Shown in pieces: positions 17,797 through 28,637 of a stretch of 49,445 nt of DNA. The translations under genes were made by a program, and so were the position numbers. Source of the DNA: Eubacteriales Family XIII. Incertae Sedis bacterium (GTDB lineage: Bacteria; Bacillota; Clostridia; Peptostreptococcales; Anaerovoracaceae); NCBI GenBank assembly GCA_031277015.1, contig JAISLZ010000040.1:1-49445 (forward strand). Reading direction: 5' to 3'. Position 1 is the stretch's first letter. Every line of letters begins with the position of its first letter. The notes below the pieces were generated by a model. The model searched no databases. It was not told the DNA's origin and saw nothing but the letters and a program-made list of their open reading frames with translations.

Positions 17797-18577
17797 CATA
17801 GCCATTCTCATCATATTGGCGATCTTCGTGATCCTCGGTTTCAAGAACGGCTTTGTACACACATTTTTTTTCGTGTTCGGATGGTTCATCGCCTTCGTCG
17901 TAGCGTTCTTCACACGCGGACCGGTCAGGGATTTTATGGCGGAGCGCACTCCCCTCTACGACTGGTATCATGGACACGTCTACAATATGTGTATGAAGGT
18001 CGTCTCGGGATATACCGACAAGCTCACTGGTGGCGCGACCGGTCAGGAAGGTGCGCTCATTGAATCCGGTGAGCTCGACGCAACAGGTTTGACTGATGGC
18101 GCTCTCGACGGAGCCATGGAGGGACTGGGCGGTATATACGGCTCACTCGAAGGCGCCATAGGGTCCATCGGAAACAATATCGTACAGACAACGGCTGAAC
18201 AGGTGACCTCGACGACCTTCGGTATACTGTGTTTCATCGGGACGGTGCTCGTGGTCAAGTTCGTGATCTTTCTCATCACACTGTCCTTCTCTCGCAAACA
18301 CCATGGAGGTGTCGTCGGGGCGCTTGACGCGACGTGCGGGCTGTTCCTCGGCGCCTTACAGGGGTTCATCGTCGTATTCGTACTGCTGATCCTCGTACTC
18401 CCTGTGTCGTTCGCGATAAGCCCCGACCTGTTCGCATCGACCTCGCGCGCGTTCGACACATCGTTTATCGCCAAGACTCTCCTGCTACACAATCCCCTTC
18501 TCCCGCTGATGGACGGTATCGCGCCGGGACTCTTTGACCCGGCGGAATGGGCAGGCAAGCTGAATCTTGCGGCCTAA
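17786..18577 (+). CDS. CvpA-family membrane protein
   Basis: 'MQLDIAILIILAIFVILGFKNGFVHTFFFVFGWFIAFVVAFFTRGPV...' and C-terminal 'VVGALDATCGLFLGALQGFIVVFVLLI'; overlaps the permease stop (coupled). The track ORF starts at 17750. Confidence 0.75.
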   Translation: MQLDIAILIILAIFVILGFKNGFVHTFFFVFGWFIAFVVAFFTRGPVRDFMAERTPLYDWYHGHVYNMCMKVVSGYTDKLTGGATGQEGALIESGELDATGLTDGALDGAMEGLGGIYGSLEGAIGSIGNNIVQTTAEQVTSTTFGILCFIGTVLVVKFVIFLITLSFSRKHHGGVVGALDATCGLFLGALQGFIVVFVLLILVLPVSFAISPDLFASTSRAFDTSFIAKTLLLHNPLLPLMDGIAPGLFDPAEWAGKLNLAA

Positions 18578-18663
18578 AGGACTCGTGTTCAGACAGCGAT
18601 GAGATGATACACATGGTAGCCCGCGCGCTGTCAGTCACGCACATTGGCGGAGACGGTAATCTC

Positions 18664-19974
18664 TCAGCTGATAGACTCCGTCGCGAGCGCGTCGTCAGTA
18701 TCTATGGTGTAGCAGGACACGAGGGAATCCAGGGCCCTCGACTGGGCGGAGAGCTCCTGAGACGCGGACGCGGACTCCTCTGCCAGGGCCGAGTTGGCCT
18801 GGACAATCTGCGCTATTTGATTGATACTGCTACTCATCTCGCTGATCGCAAGACTCTGGCCCATCGACACTTCATTGAGCTTTACCATGCGCTTTTCGTT
18901 CTCGACGGCGATCTCCTCTATCTGTGCCATTCCCGAGGCGGCGTCTTCTACTATCTTGTTGCCTATATTGACGTTTTCGATAGCTGACTTGATAAGATCA
19001 GCGGCCTCACGCGCCGCGGTTGCGGACTTGGACGAAAGCTCTCTCACCTCGTCGGCGACGACAGCGAATCCTCTGCCATGATGTCCAGCCCTCGCGGCCT
19101 CCACCGCCGCGTTGAGCGCGAGGATATTCGTCTGGAACGCGATATTCTCGATGATGTCGCTGACCGACGATATACGCATGGAACTCTCTGAAATATCGTT
19201 CATCTTGTCGGTCATGAGCTTCATGTCCGTTCCGATGGTATTCACGATCGCCGAATACTGTTTGATGGATTCGACCACCTCATATGCCAACGCCGCGTTG
19301 TTCTCCGCGTGTTTCTTGAGATCCTCTACGGTAGCGGAGAACTCCTCGATGGCCGCTGCCTGCTCATTGCTGCCGCTCGCGAGATTCTGCGACCCACCCG
19401 AGACCTCAGAGGAAGCTTCGGCGATCTGCTCGGAAACGTTCTTCAAGTTGCTGATGAGTATGCGCTGGTTGTATATCATGGTCTGGATGACGTTTTTCAG
19501 CCGATCCCCTCCATCTTCACTATCGCCTTTGCCCATCACGTGAGCGCCCGGCAGATCATGTGAATAGTCGCCCTCTTTCAAGCGTTCAAAGAAGTCTATG
19601 TCTTTGTGCATCCGGTCAATGAGTATGTTGACGCTGTTCGCCAGAAGACCAACCTCGTCATCCGAATGAAAATCTATGCTTTTTGCAGGCTTGCCCTGAG
19701 CGAGACAGTTTATCGCTCCTACGATCTCCGATATGGGCACGGAGACGATCTTAATGAATCGCCGGCTCTGTATTATGGCGGTGATGATGTTGATGACAAC
19801 GATCACCGCGGATGCTATGATAGCAATCCATGACCAAAGCTCCGGATCGGCAAAGCTCCCCAATGTGAGAACTCTGATGACGAATATATCGAAAATGATC
19901 ACGAGAGCGAGCACAACTATGATGCGAACCGCGCCCTGGCTCATCTTTGTTATGAATGATTCTTTGTTTGGCAT
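18664..19974 (-). CDS. Methyl-accepting chemotaxis protein
   Basis: Two TM, HAMP, '[51 protein letters not shown]' signalling hairpin; SD gggagagggtATG. Confidence 0.95.
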   Translation of the reverse strand: MPNKESFITKMSQGAVRIIVVLALVIIFDIFVIRVLTLGSFADPELWSWIAIIASAVIVVINIITAIIQSRRFIKIVSVPISEIVGAINCLAQGKPAKSIDFHSDDEVGLLANSVNILIDRMHKDIDFFERLKEGDYSHDLPGAHVMGKGDSEDGGDRLKNVIQTMIYNQRILISNLKNVSEQIAEASSEVSGGSQNLASGSNEQAAAIEEFSATVEDLKKHAENNAALAYEVVESIKQYSAIVNTIGTDMKLMTDKMNDISESSMRISSVSDIIENIAFQTNILALNAAVEAARAGHHGRGFAVVADEVRELSSKSATAAREAADLIKSAIENVNIGNKIVEDAASGMAQIEEIAVENEKRMVKLNEVSMGQSLAISEMSSSINQIAQIVQANSALAEESASASQELSAQSRALDSLVSCYTIDTDDALATESIS

Positions 19975-20039
19975 ACCCTCTCCCGTTCTATGTTACCGTA
20001 TCAAGACTATACCACCGGAGACCGCAATAATCAACCATT

Positions 20040-21716
20040 TCAGGGTTGTTTATTTTGGCGCTTCACTCTCCAGTCGTTGGAAATTGTTAAAAACTCCGCA
20101 ATCATGAGGGTAAGCGAAGCTTTAGCCCAGTTCAGCGGGACTATGGGGCTGGGCGCGGGCCACGACTCGGATGTGCCGGGGCCGCCGGATTCACCTGGCA
20201 CGCCAGCGGCTACTATATGATTGTAGCTTTCAGGCAGAGCCATCGATGGAGCCGGTTTGCCATCGGCGGAGTACATACCTTCTCCAGTGATCTGCCCGAG
20301 CGCGCGATTCATGTGCTTCACAGCTTCCCCGCGTAGCGCGTTCGGACTTGCGGCCGGCTCCTCACCTAAGGCTATGCCCTTACCGGCCTCTGCCGCTACA
20401 ATGAGGCAACACTTCGCGTACCACGAATCGAAGAACCATTCAGCCTCCGTCCCGGTGATGAAGCTCGCCTCGCGCTTCTTGTGGCTCTCGGGATCCGCGT
20501 CCGTCCTGATGCCATGCCACCAAAAGTTACCCGATTGATAATTGTCGCGTTCGTAACGCCTGATGCCGTATTCCCCTGCCAGCGAACCTACAGAGCTTAG
20601 TATTTTGAGTTTCTGATATATACTGAGACGCTGCGGGCAGGCCGGATATATGAGCGAGAGCAGGGCCGCATCAGCTCCACGGCGACGTGGGTCGTACCTA
20701 TCATAGTCAGGCGACTCGCCACCGAGCATGAGCTGGCGATGAACTGTCTTGTAACCGTCCGCTATGAGCCCGGCGAGCGCTTCCCTGCAGACCATACTTT
20801 CAAGTCCGAGCCTATACGCGGCCGCCATGAACGCATCGGCGAAGATGGGCGCCTCGCCGGGTCCGTCCTCAAGCAACCCTTCAAGCTGTTCGAGAGCCGA
20901 GACGACGATGCCAATAGAAGAAGTATTACGGCGCGGCAGTTCCTCCCACGCGCCCGAATCTTCCATCCTGTGATACTTCACGGCATTAAGGTAGGCGACG
21001 AGACGTGCTATGGCCTCAAGCCTTGAGCCACCGCCAGCCGCACCTTCGGCGGTAAGATCAGAAAGCGTGACGCACCCCTCGGCATAGGCTGTTAAAGAAG
21101 CGTGTATGACGAGGCCGAGTGCGTCATTCTGCTTGTGTGTCCATCGCTGCGGCATATCTCCATCCATGACATCCGGAAATCCCGGGGAGCTGGAATCAAA
21201 TCTGATGTGGACCGCGTTCATATCGCCGTCCAGGCCGGGAAGGTCGAGTAGCCCGGGTGTGGCTATCGCCCTGTCTATACGATCCGCCTGCGAGGCCATG
21301 TAGTCGAGCAGTGTCAGCAGTACGGATTTCGCGTCGTCCTCTCGCTTCGGATCCGCGGAGAGCGCGAGATAACCCCAAACGGAGTCGCGCACCCATATGG
21401 CGTCGTAATTCGTAGATTCGGCCGTCTCATCCGAATCGAAGGACGCGGCACCGATGAAAATGCCCCACGGCTTTCTGACGACATCTATACGCCGGAGCTT
21501 TGATGTGGCGAGAGCAATGCTAGCGAGTTCATCTTCCGAATAATCAGCCCTGAGCAGACCGGCTATCCCGTCGCTGAATACACGAACGGTGTATGGAGAT
21601 GCAACCGCTCCTTCCATAGGCGCCGGATCGAACTCCATGTCTTTACCGACTGGAATGTTACCTCCGCGAAGTGCGGCGATATATTCCTCCAGCTCGCTAT
21701 ACCCGAACTTTTCCAT
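20040..21716 (-). CDS. Glycoside hydrolase family 15-like protein (glucoamylase-related)
   Basis: 558 aa; 'YDAIWVRDSVWGYLALSADPKREDDAKSVLLTLLDYM', 'MPQRWTHKQNDALGLVIHA', 'FFDSWYAKCCLIVAAEAGKG'; SD aaggaggg. Confidence 0.8.
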   Translation of the reverse strand: MEKFGYSELEEYIAALRGGNIPVGKDMEFDPAPMEGAVASPYTVRVFSDGIAGLLRADYSEDELASIALATSKLRRIDVVRKPWGIFIGAASFDSDETAESTNYDAIWVRDSVWGYLALSADPKREDDAKSVLLTLLDYMASQADRIDRAIATPGLLDLPGLDGDMNAVHIRFDSSSPGFPDVMDGDMPQRWTHKQNDALGLVIHASLTAYAEGCVTLSDLTAEGAAGGGSRLEAIARLVAYLNAVKYHRMEDSGAWEELPRRNTSSIGIVVSALEQLEGLLEDGPGEAPIFADAFMAAAYRLGLESMVCREALAGLIADGYKTVHRQLMLGGESPDYDRYDPRRRGADAALLSLIYPACPQRLSIYQKLKILSSVGSLAGEYGIRRYERDNYQSGNFWWHGIRTDADPESHKKREASFITGTEAEWFFDSWYAKCCLIVAAEAGKGIALGEEPAASPNALRGEAVKHMNRALGQITGEGMYSADGKPAPSMALPESYNHIVAAGVPGESGGPGTSESWPAPSPIVPLNWAKASLTLMIAEFLTISNDWRVKRQNKQP

Positions 21717-23025
21717 TGCTTCCCTCCTTCACAAGAAAGACTGCGGCGACGCCAATGGCAAGCATGACGGCGGCGACAATGAACATAGTGGGCTGGAAGC
21801 CGCCGAAAGCAGTCATGAAGACCTTTCCCAGTAAGGCCATAACGATCTGCGGAATACATATGGTGCAATTGAACAGACCGAGGTAAACGCCGATGCTTCC
21901 CTCCCCTTCAAGGGCATTCGTGAGTATCGTGAACGGCAACGCCATCATCGCTGACCATGTGACGCCGATGAGGACATAGGACAATATGAACATGTATTGA
22001 TTGTGTATGAAGTAGACGGACAGGAAACCGACGGCGCCTATCGCGAGACTGACGGAATAGGATGTGCGGTGACTTTTGAACCTGGGTATGAGCAAGGCCC
22101 ACGCGACGGCGCCGGCAGCCATGGCCGCTGAGACTACGCCGTACCAGTTGCCCGCTGCCTGGTACTCCGGAGAAGCAGGGTCAGTCGTCCCAAAGGCGTT
22201 CGTCGCGATGGCTCCGGTCGAGTAGGTCCACTGGAGCAGGAAAGCGCCCCAGCAGAAGAACTGCACCAGGCCCACGGTCCAGAACACGCGTGGGGCCTTC
22301 TTCAGATATGTGAGGAATGATGTTTTATCATCCCGCGCGACGGGTTCGTGATAAAGGGCGTATTCCCCGGGCGGCATCTCCTTTACTGTAAGCATGGCCT
22401 GGATGACACATGCGATCAATATGGCGAGCCCGACGTAAAAGCTGATCTTGACAGAGTCGGGCACAACACCCTTGGGCGCCGTGTTGTGAGCGCCGAGAAA
22501 TGTGAACAGGAAAGGAAATAGATACGCGACTATCGAGCTGGCGTTTACGAGGAAACTTTGAACTGAATAGGCGTATGTCTTCTGCCGCTCGTTCACGAGG
22601 TCGCCGACCACCATCTTAAAGGGCTGCATGGCCATGTTGGAGGACATATCGAGCAAGGTAACGCATATGGCGCCGAACATGAGAGCGGACGCGACGGAAA
22701 AGTTGAAGCTACCCGCGTTCGGAAGCAGTACCATGATGACTCCGGCGATGAGGCCGCCGAGCAGGAGGAAAGGCTTGCGCCTGCCAAAGCGCGGGCTCCA
22801 CATACGGTCCGTAATCCTGCCGACAAAAGGCTGAACGATGAGCCCGACGAGAGGCGGCAATATCCAGAAGAAGCTAAGGTTGTTCGGGTCCGCACCGATG
22901 GTGGAAAATATACGACTCAACGACGAGGTCTGCAAAGTGTATACAATCTGTACACCGAAGAATCCAAAACTGAGGTTCCAAATGGTGCGCGTCTTGAGAT
23001 CCGGTAATGTACGTAGTGTACCCAT
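21697..23025 (-). CDS. MFS transporter, SLC45/sucrose-permease-like
   Basis: 'FGFFGVQIVYTLQTSSLSRIFSTIGADPNNLSFFWILPPLVGLIVQPFVGRITDRMWSPRFGRRKPFLLLG'; overlaps the GH15 start by 20 bp. Start at MGTLRT (23025). Confidence 0.88.
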   Translation of the reverse strand: MGTLRTLPDLKTRTIWNLSFGFFGVQIVYTLQTSSLSRIFSTIGADPNNLSFFWILPPLVGLIVQPFVGRITDRMWSPRFGRRKPFLLLGGLIAGVIMVLLPNAGSFNFSVASALMFGAICVTLLDMSSNMAMQPFKMVVGDLVNERQKTYAYSVQSFLVNASSIVAYLFPFLFTFLGAHNTAPKGVVPDSVKISFYVGLAILIACVIQAMLTVKEMPPGEYALYHEPVARDDKTSFLTYLKKAPRVFWTVGLVQFFCWGAFLLQWTYSTGAIATNAFGTTDPASPEYQAAGNWYGVVSAAMAAGAVAWALLIPRFKSHRTSYSVSLAIGAVGFLSVYFIHNQYMFILSYVLIGVTWSAMMALPFTILTNALEGEGSIGVYLGLFNCTICIPQIVMALLGKVFMTAFGGFQPTMFIVAAVMLAIGVAAVFLVKEGSNGKVRV

Positions 23026-23306
23026 AACGAAGGTCCCTCCGCTTCCAGCGGCACCGCGCCATACGTATGGCATATCGTTGTATGTTAGAGCGCGTTGTCG
23101 CACGTGTTTATATCGCTGGCATTTGATTATATCATACGGATCCGCCGGTCACACTCCCAAAATGAAGAATCAAAGAAGCTGGAACTGACTATGTAAGTGC
23201 GTCGATAAAGTCGGCCCTATTGCGGAGGCACCGGCATGAACGTTATAATAGTATACAATGTGTTGGGGATGATCCGTTCATACGGATCGGGGAAGTGAGG
23301 TGAATT

Positions 23307-23765
23307 ATGGATAGCGTGCATTACTATGGCAGTCCCGTAGGAGGGATCGGCGTCGCGTCCGACGGCGATAGCATCACCAGATTGTTCTTTACTGAACAGA
23401 GCGAACCGGACTATACTGAAAGCGAAACCCCGGTAGTCCTCGAAGCGATAAGGCAGCTTAGGGAATATTTCGACGGGGAGCGCAGGGATTTTGACCTACC
23501 CCTCGAACTTTCAGGTACGGATTTTCAGCTCTCCGTGTGGAACGCGCTCCGTGGCATACCCTACGGACAGACACGTAGCTACGCGGAGATCGCGCGAGAG
23601 GTCGGGCACCCAAAATCGTTCCGTGCCGTGGGAATGGCGAACAATCGCAACCCGATAGCTATAATCATACCGTGCCACCGTGTCATCGGATCGGACGGAT
23701 CGCTCACAGGCTTCGGAGGCGGCATTGAAACGAAATCCTGGCTACTGGAACTTGAAAGAGGCTAG
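23307..23765 (+). CDS. ogt: Methylated-DNA-[protein]-cysteine S-methyltransferase
   Basis: 'FQLSVWNALRGIPYGQTRSYAEIAREVGHPKSFRAVGMANNRNPIAIIIPCHRVIGSDGSLTGFGGG' (PCHRV active site). Confidence 0.96.
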   Translation: MDSVHYYGSPVGGIGVASDGDSITRLFFTEQSEPDYTESETPVVLEAIRQLREYFDGERRDFDLPLELSGTDFQLSVWNALRGIPYGQTRSYAEIAREVGHPKSFRAVGMANNRNPIAIIIPCHRVIGSDGSLTGFGGGIETKSWLLELERG

Positions 23766-23808
23766 AATGCCAGTGCATCATTCCAAAACTCCCGTTTGAA
23801 GGAGTACT

Positions 23809-25311
23809 TCACCGCACACCTGACGCCAGCGCGAGCAGCTTCCTTCGCATGAGCAGCACGGTGGCCGCGACGGCCATAGCGACGGCCGCGTATATAAGGA
23901 AGTATTCTTCGGGCTGTTTGCCGTCAAAGAACCTCACGGTGACGGTGTTGATCGCCTGGCCGAGCGCGTTCGAGATGAACCACAGCCCCATGACCTTCGC
24001 GATGTGTATCTCCGGAGCAAGAAGGGTTGTGGCGGACAGGCCCGTGGGCGCAAGGAACAATTCGCCTACGGTGATGATGACGAGGGCCGCGATTAGCCAC
24101 GCAGGGTTCAGGAGTTCATTATCGCTCGCCCTCATGAAGAATCCGGTAGCTAGCACGACCAGACCAAGACCCGCTATAGCGAGCCCGACCCCCATCTTCA
24201 CGACCATCGACGGCGCCCTGACACCGAGCTTGCTCCAGATCACGGCAAACACGGGGCTCAGCGCAATGATGGCCAGCGGATTGACTGACTGGAACCACGA
24301 AGCCGGGATGTGAAATCCAAGAATATCGGTATTGAGATACTGCTTCGCGACCACCGCGATCGTGGACGACTGCTGTTCACTTATGGAAAAGAAAAATGTC
24401 GCGGCTATGAACAGGGGGATATAGGCCTTCATGCGCCCGCGTTCCTCGCCGCTCACATTTCTGTCCCTGATGATGAAAAAGAACAGGGCTATGGCGATAA
24501 TCGCACATGCTATGGGGAGGAAATCGCTGACTGCGCCTATGCTGACAGGACGACCGAGCGCCGCAAATATGGCGATGTTGGCGGCGATCACGAGGCAGGC
24601 AACGACCGCAATCACGAATATCCTGCGCCATCTCTTCTTGTCGGCCTGCGTGAGCGGCTGCACCGGCTCCCGGCCGATGCCCTCAAGGGTGTGCTTGCTG
24701 AGCCCCACATACACGAAAAGACCGATGCCCATGAAGATCGCGGGGATAAGGAAACCTGCCTTGTAGCCATCCTTATCCGCAATGGAGCCCACGATAATGG
24801 GCGACAGGAACGCCCCGATGTTGATCGACATATACAGCAGCGAAAACCCGGATAGCCTCCTTGGGTCGTCTCTCTCGTAGAGATTGCCGACCATGACGGA
24901 GACATTGGTCTTGAGCAGGCCGGTGCCGACGATGATGAAAATCATCGCTGTGTACACGCCTTCTATACCGAGCGGCGCGCCGAGGATCACGTGCCCGACC
25001 GCGATGAATACGCATCCGACAAGGATAGCGCGGTACGCGCCGAGCACCCTATCCGCCATCCATCCTCCCATGATGCACGAAAGGTACACGAGCGAGCCGA
25101 ACAGGCTCATGATCACCATCGCGTCTTTCTCTTGCAGGCCGAGGCCGCCCTTAGACACGGAGTCGTAGATGTAATATACGAGGATGGCCCTCATCCCATA
25201 GTAGCTGAAACGTTCACAGAACTCGGTCGAGAATATATTAAGCAGCCCCAGTGGGTTGCCGAAAAAAGTCAATTCACTCCCCTGCTTGCCTCCGTTTCCC
25301 CGCAATTTCAT
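23809..25311 (-). CDS. POT/PTR-family peptide MFS transporter
   Basis: 'FSTEFCERFSYYGMRAILVYYI', 'GGWMADRVLGAYRAILVG', 'VGTGLLKTNVSVMVGNLYERDDPRRLSGFSLLYMSINIGAFLSPI', 'FFSISEQQSSTIAV'. Confidence 0.93.
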   Translation of the reverse strand: MKLRGNGGKQGSELTFFGNPLGLLNIFSTEFCERFSYYGMRAILVYYIYDSVSKGGLGLQEKDAMVIMSLFGSLVYLSCIMGGWMADRVLGAYRAILVGCVFIAVGHVILGAPLGIEGVYTAMIFIIVGTGLLKTNVSVMVGNLYERDDPRRLSGFSLLYMSINIGAFLSPIIVGSIADKDGYKAGFLIPAIFMGIGLFVYVGLSKHTLEGIGREPVQPLTQADKKRWRRIFVIAVVACLVIAANIAIFAALGRPVSIGAVSDFLPIACAIIAIALFFFIIRDRNVSGEERGRMKAYIPLFIAATFFFSISEQQSSTIAVVAKQYLNTDILGFHIPASWFQSVNPLAIIALSPVFAVIWSKLGVRAPSMVVKMGVGLAIAGLGLVVLATGFFMRASDNELLNPAWLIAALVIITVGELFLAPTGLSATTLLAPEIHIAKVMGLWFISNALGQAINTVTVRFFDGKQPEEYFLIYAAVAMAVAATVLLMRRKLLALASGVR

Positions 25312-25473
25312 AACATGAAGCCTCTTCCTTTTTATCACTCAAAAAGCGCGTCCATTACCCAGCGGTAATTTTATCATATATTTATTGACATAAAGCAGAA
25401 ATCTCCATTTCCGTGAATTTATTATATGGGATTCCGTATCTTTTAAAATCTTGCGACATTTACACCAATACCA

Positions 25474-25560
25474 TTTCTGCCCGCGATGTTCATCGCGCTC
25501 ACAAGTACAAGCCCCTCGCGGATGCCGTTCTCTGCCAGCGTAGCCTCGGTACTGCATTGC
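25474..25560 (-). pseudogene. YjbQ-family remnant (internal segment only)
   Basis: Nucleotide similarity to 26340-26425 of the intact copy (gatgttcatcgcg[c/t]t...cccctcgcggatgccg[t/c]tctctgccagc). Confidence 0.65.
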
Positions 25561-25897
25561 TTATACCGCTGACGAATTTTGGGATGGTGATGGCTCTATG
25601 GCTCACAGGCATCCTCGTCGAGAGGGCAAAGCTGCAAATCGACTTCGGGGAGCCGGCGCAGGTGACGCAGGTGGCGGCGCCATTGGGGATGCGGATGAGT
25701 CGGACGACAGCTTTTGGGCATGGGGCTTGTTCTACCACAACCCAAACGACCCCTCATACTTCGTTGGCAACCGCTTTGGCGTCAACATAGGTTTCAACTA
25801 CGCGCGCCCGCCGGTCAGAATCGGAGTGGCTGCGGCTGCTGCGGCGCTGGCTCTTTCTTATATCTGGCTGACCAACCTGTTCGTCTCTATGCTATGA
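25549..25897 (+). pseudogene. Frameshifted C-terminal remnant of a DUF1648/DUF5808-type membrane protein
   Basis: 'LLIPLTNFGMVMALWLTGILVERAKLQIDF' in one frame, then 'DDSFWAWGLFYHNPNDPSYFVGNRFGVNIGFNYARP' (DUF5808-like) in another. Confidence 0.6.
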
Positions 25898-26084
25898 TTG
25901 CACCGTGTCCATCAGGTGTTCTCCATTCTATCTTCTGACGGCACCGCATCGATGTCCCCATCCTGAATCAGCGAGCCTTCCGGCAGACCGTCCCAGTATG
26001 TGCAGAAGGCTCACGACTGCAAAAGCGGGCAGTCGCCGGCGAAAATCAGACTTGCATAAGTCAGGACGCCGTCATTGTATTATC

Positions 26085-26501
26085 CTACTCCCCGACAATC
26101 TTCACCAGCACCCGCTTGTTGCGCTTGCCATCGAACTCGCCGTAGAATATTTGCTCCCAGGTGCCAAAGTCGAGTCTGCCGCCCGTGACGGCCACCACGA
26201 CCTCGCGCCCCATGACCGTGCGCTTCAGGTGCGCGTCGGCGTTGTCCTCGTAGCCGTTGTGGTCGTATTGGCTATATGGCTTCTCCGGCGCGAGACGCTC
26301 AAGCCACCGCTCGTAGTCGCGGTGCAGGCCACTCTCGTCATCGTTGATGAAGACGCTGGCCGTGATGTTCATCGCGTTGACGAGGCACAGCCCCTCGCGG
26401 ATGCCGCTCTCTGCCAGCACCGCCTCGACCTGCGGCGTGATGTTGACGAAGCCCCGTCGCGTGGGGATGTTGAAATGCAGTTCCTTTCGGTATGATTTCA
26501 T
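26085..26501 (-). CDS. YjbQ/UPF0047-family protein (secondary thiamine-phosphate synthase-type)
   Basis: 138 aa; '[36 protein letters not shown]...[52 protein letters not shown]'. Confidence 0.92.
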   Translation of the reverse strand: MKSYRKELHFNIPTRRGFVNITPQVEAVLAESGIREGLCLVNAMNITASVFINDDESGLHRDYERWLERLAPEKPYSQYDHNGYEDNADAHLKRTVMGREVVVAVTGGRLDFGTWEQIFYGEFDGKRNKRVLVKIVGE

Positions 26502-26753
26502 TGCCCTATACCCTCCTTATCTCATCGTTGACAACAGTTTTATGCAGTTTTTCATCGCTTATATCATTTATTTTTATACGCAGCAAATACCAGTTTGAGT
26601 TTTTTTCTATTATACCAGTGAAAGGTGATGGGAAATAGTGTTTTGTTACGCCCATCTTCCCCCGCCGGCAGCCGCCAAACCCAAGAACCTCTCGAAACCA
26701 AGCATTCCTCCTAAACAAAAAACCACCTACCGCTACAATTCCTTGTATCAATA

Positions 26754-26875
26754 GATGGTAGTTAATATGGCTAACCTACCATCAAATGATACAAATACAC
26801 ACTCTGCCGTCGAGGGTGTGCGTTTTTGTCCAAGGAGTGTGCATCGGCGGGCAAATCGTTTGACAGTTGGAGGCT
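26754..26875. repeat. Repeat A, fuller copy, with an internal hairpin
   Basis: ggtagttaatatggctaacctaccatcaaatgatac...ggcgggcaaatcgtttgacagttgg; the partner is at 32612-32690. Confidence 0.75.
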
Positions 26876-26988
26876 TTCCTACACACGTACATGTAATGGT
26901 ACTATTACCGGCAATGAGAGATTTTTTAGGCAACTCAACACGTGTCAACACTTGGCTCTTGCAATATCCAGAGTATTAGGTTCGATTT

Positions 26989-27324
26989 TCATTTTTCGGG
27001 AGTCCCGGTGGCTCGAATCCAGCCCGAATTAGCAGATAGTTCTCCAAGAAAATGAGCATTGAATGCCTGCAAGACCTTTGCTTTCAGATTATCCTTGTTA
27101 TCCCAATACTTGATAAGTCGACCTGTTTTTAGCTTTTTGCGGAATGCAGCGAATTTTTTGATAAACTGCCACTGTCCTTTGTTTGAAACTGGGAATAATT
27201 CCATTCCTGTCGGAACACCACCAGTTTCCAGAAGATCCTGAATAACTTCGCTTCGCTCATTTTCTAAATCTGTATAGGTTGAACTGACAAATACTTGATA
27301 TTTCTTTCCCGTACGTTCCGGCAT
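26989..27324 (-). pseudogene. DUF4062 protein with internal deletion
   Basis: '[57 protein letters not shown]' joined directly to the distal '[31 protein letters not shown]'; the expected central segment is missing. Confidence 0.75.
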
Positions 27325-27385
27325 CGAAGAAAGGCCTGAGTCATTATCACTATTTGCTAAAATAATTTCTATTCCCCCATTCAAA

Positions 27386-27431
27386 GAAAAAGGCCGTGGG
27401 CAACCGCTGTTTCCAGCGTTACCCCGGCCTT
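27386..27431. terminator. Long imperfect hairpin upstream of the DUF4062 remnant
   Basis: AAGGCCGTGGGCAACCGCTG-TTTC-CAGCGTTACCCCGGCCTT. Confidence 0.45.
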
Positions 27432-27564
27432 GTGGTGGTTCCAGTGTAGCGGAATCCCACAGTATGAAGAGGGACAGGCTCTGCGCTAGAGCAAGTTCTG
27501 TGACCTCAAGGCAGAGGAAATCCATGCACGACTTCAGAATAAGGTTTTCCCATTCATTAAGAGA

Positions 27565-28122
27565 TTGCAGACAGGGCGAAAGAGTGCCTACGCAAAATAT
27601 ATGAAGAACGCGAATTTCTTGCTACCAAATCCGCTCATCACGGAGAAGGTCGTTTCCGCCATCAAAGAGTTGCCTCTGCAAGACAGGGATTTGAAAGGCG
27701 ATATCTACGAGTACATGATATCCAAGCTGCAGACGGCTGGTCGCATCGGTCAATTCCGAACGCCACGCCACATTATTAAAATGATGGTACGGATGATAAA
27801 CCCTCAACTCACGGACACTATAACGGATCCGGCTTGTGGCACGGGTGGCTTCCTTATTATCGCCGGACATCACATCCGAGACAACAACGAGTATGAACTT
27901 CGCACTAACAGAGCAGCCCGAGAGCATTATCAGAACAAAATGTTCACAGGGTACGATATCGACCAGACGATGCTTCGTATCACGGCCATGAACACAATTC
28001 TGCATGGCATGGACAATGCCACCGTGAAGTTCAACGATTCGCACTCAAAGGGAAACACAGATGAAGAGAAACGTATCGCCAAAGGGCTGGAAGAATTGGA
28101 TGCAATGTTGGATGAAGATTAA
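27565..28122 (+). pseudogene. hsdM: Type I restriction-modification M subunit remnant (N-6 DNA methylase)
   Basis: 'LQDRDLKGDIYEYMISKLQTAGRIGQFRTPRHIIKMMVRMINPQLTDTITDPACGTGGFLIIAGHHI...MFTGYDIDQTMLRITAMNTILHGM'; the catalytic NPPF region and both ends are missing. Confidence 0.85.
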
Positions 28123-28129
28123 CGACTGT

Positions 28130-28578
28130 ATGGAGCGAGTGATTACGGGTGAATGGAGAAAAGAGTGCGCCGATGGTGACGGTGTTTTTGTAGGAGACAT
28201 TATTCTGGAGAAGTCGGGCGGCACTGACACTACTCCTGTTGGGCGGGTGGTTTATTGCGACGAGAGAATCGCGTCTGACACCTACCTTTGTAACAACTTC
28301 ATACCTCGCCAAAGTATTCGGGAAATGAGTTGATTTACCCAGCAATTCGATCCGATGCCGTTAAACAACAGGCGGACAACAAGAATGCAGGATCAACAGT
28401 TCCACATGTAAATGTTGCTGACGCAAAACGTTTTATTGCCTCATTGCCGCCTCTCGACCTGCAAAACCGTTTTGCGGACTTCGTGCGGCAGGCCGACAAA
28501 TCGAAATTTGAAATACAGGAAGGACTCGCACAGCTACAGTACCAGCACGGCGCACTCATGCAAAGGTATTTCGGATAG
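28130..28578 (+). pseudogene. hsdS: Type I restriction specificity subunit remnants
   Basis: C-terminal 'VPHVNVADAKRFIASLPPLDLQNRFADFVRQADKSKFEIQEGLAQLQYQHGALMQRYFG' (typical HsdS end), preceded by an out-of-frame TRD-like fragment. Confidence 0.75.
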
Positions 28579-28637
28579 GCGCTTTTCTCATGCTCATGGC
28601 AACAATGGTCGTTTTACCTATGAACAGGAGGATGAAG

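Noticed and set aside
25905-26495. 196-aa plus-strand ORF with similarity to the ORF at 33307-33870
   Set aside because: The similarity is real but reflects antisense translation of the duplicated yjbQ sequence; not a second gene family.
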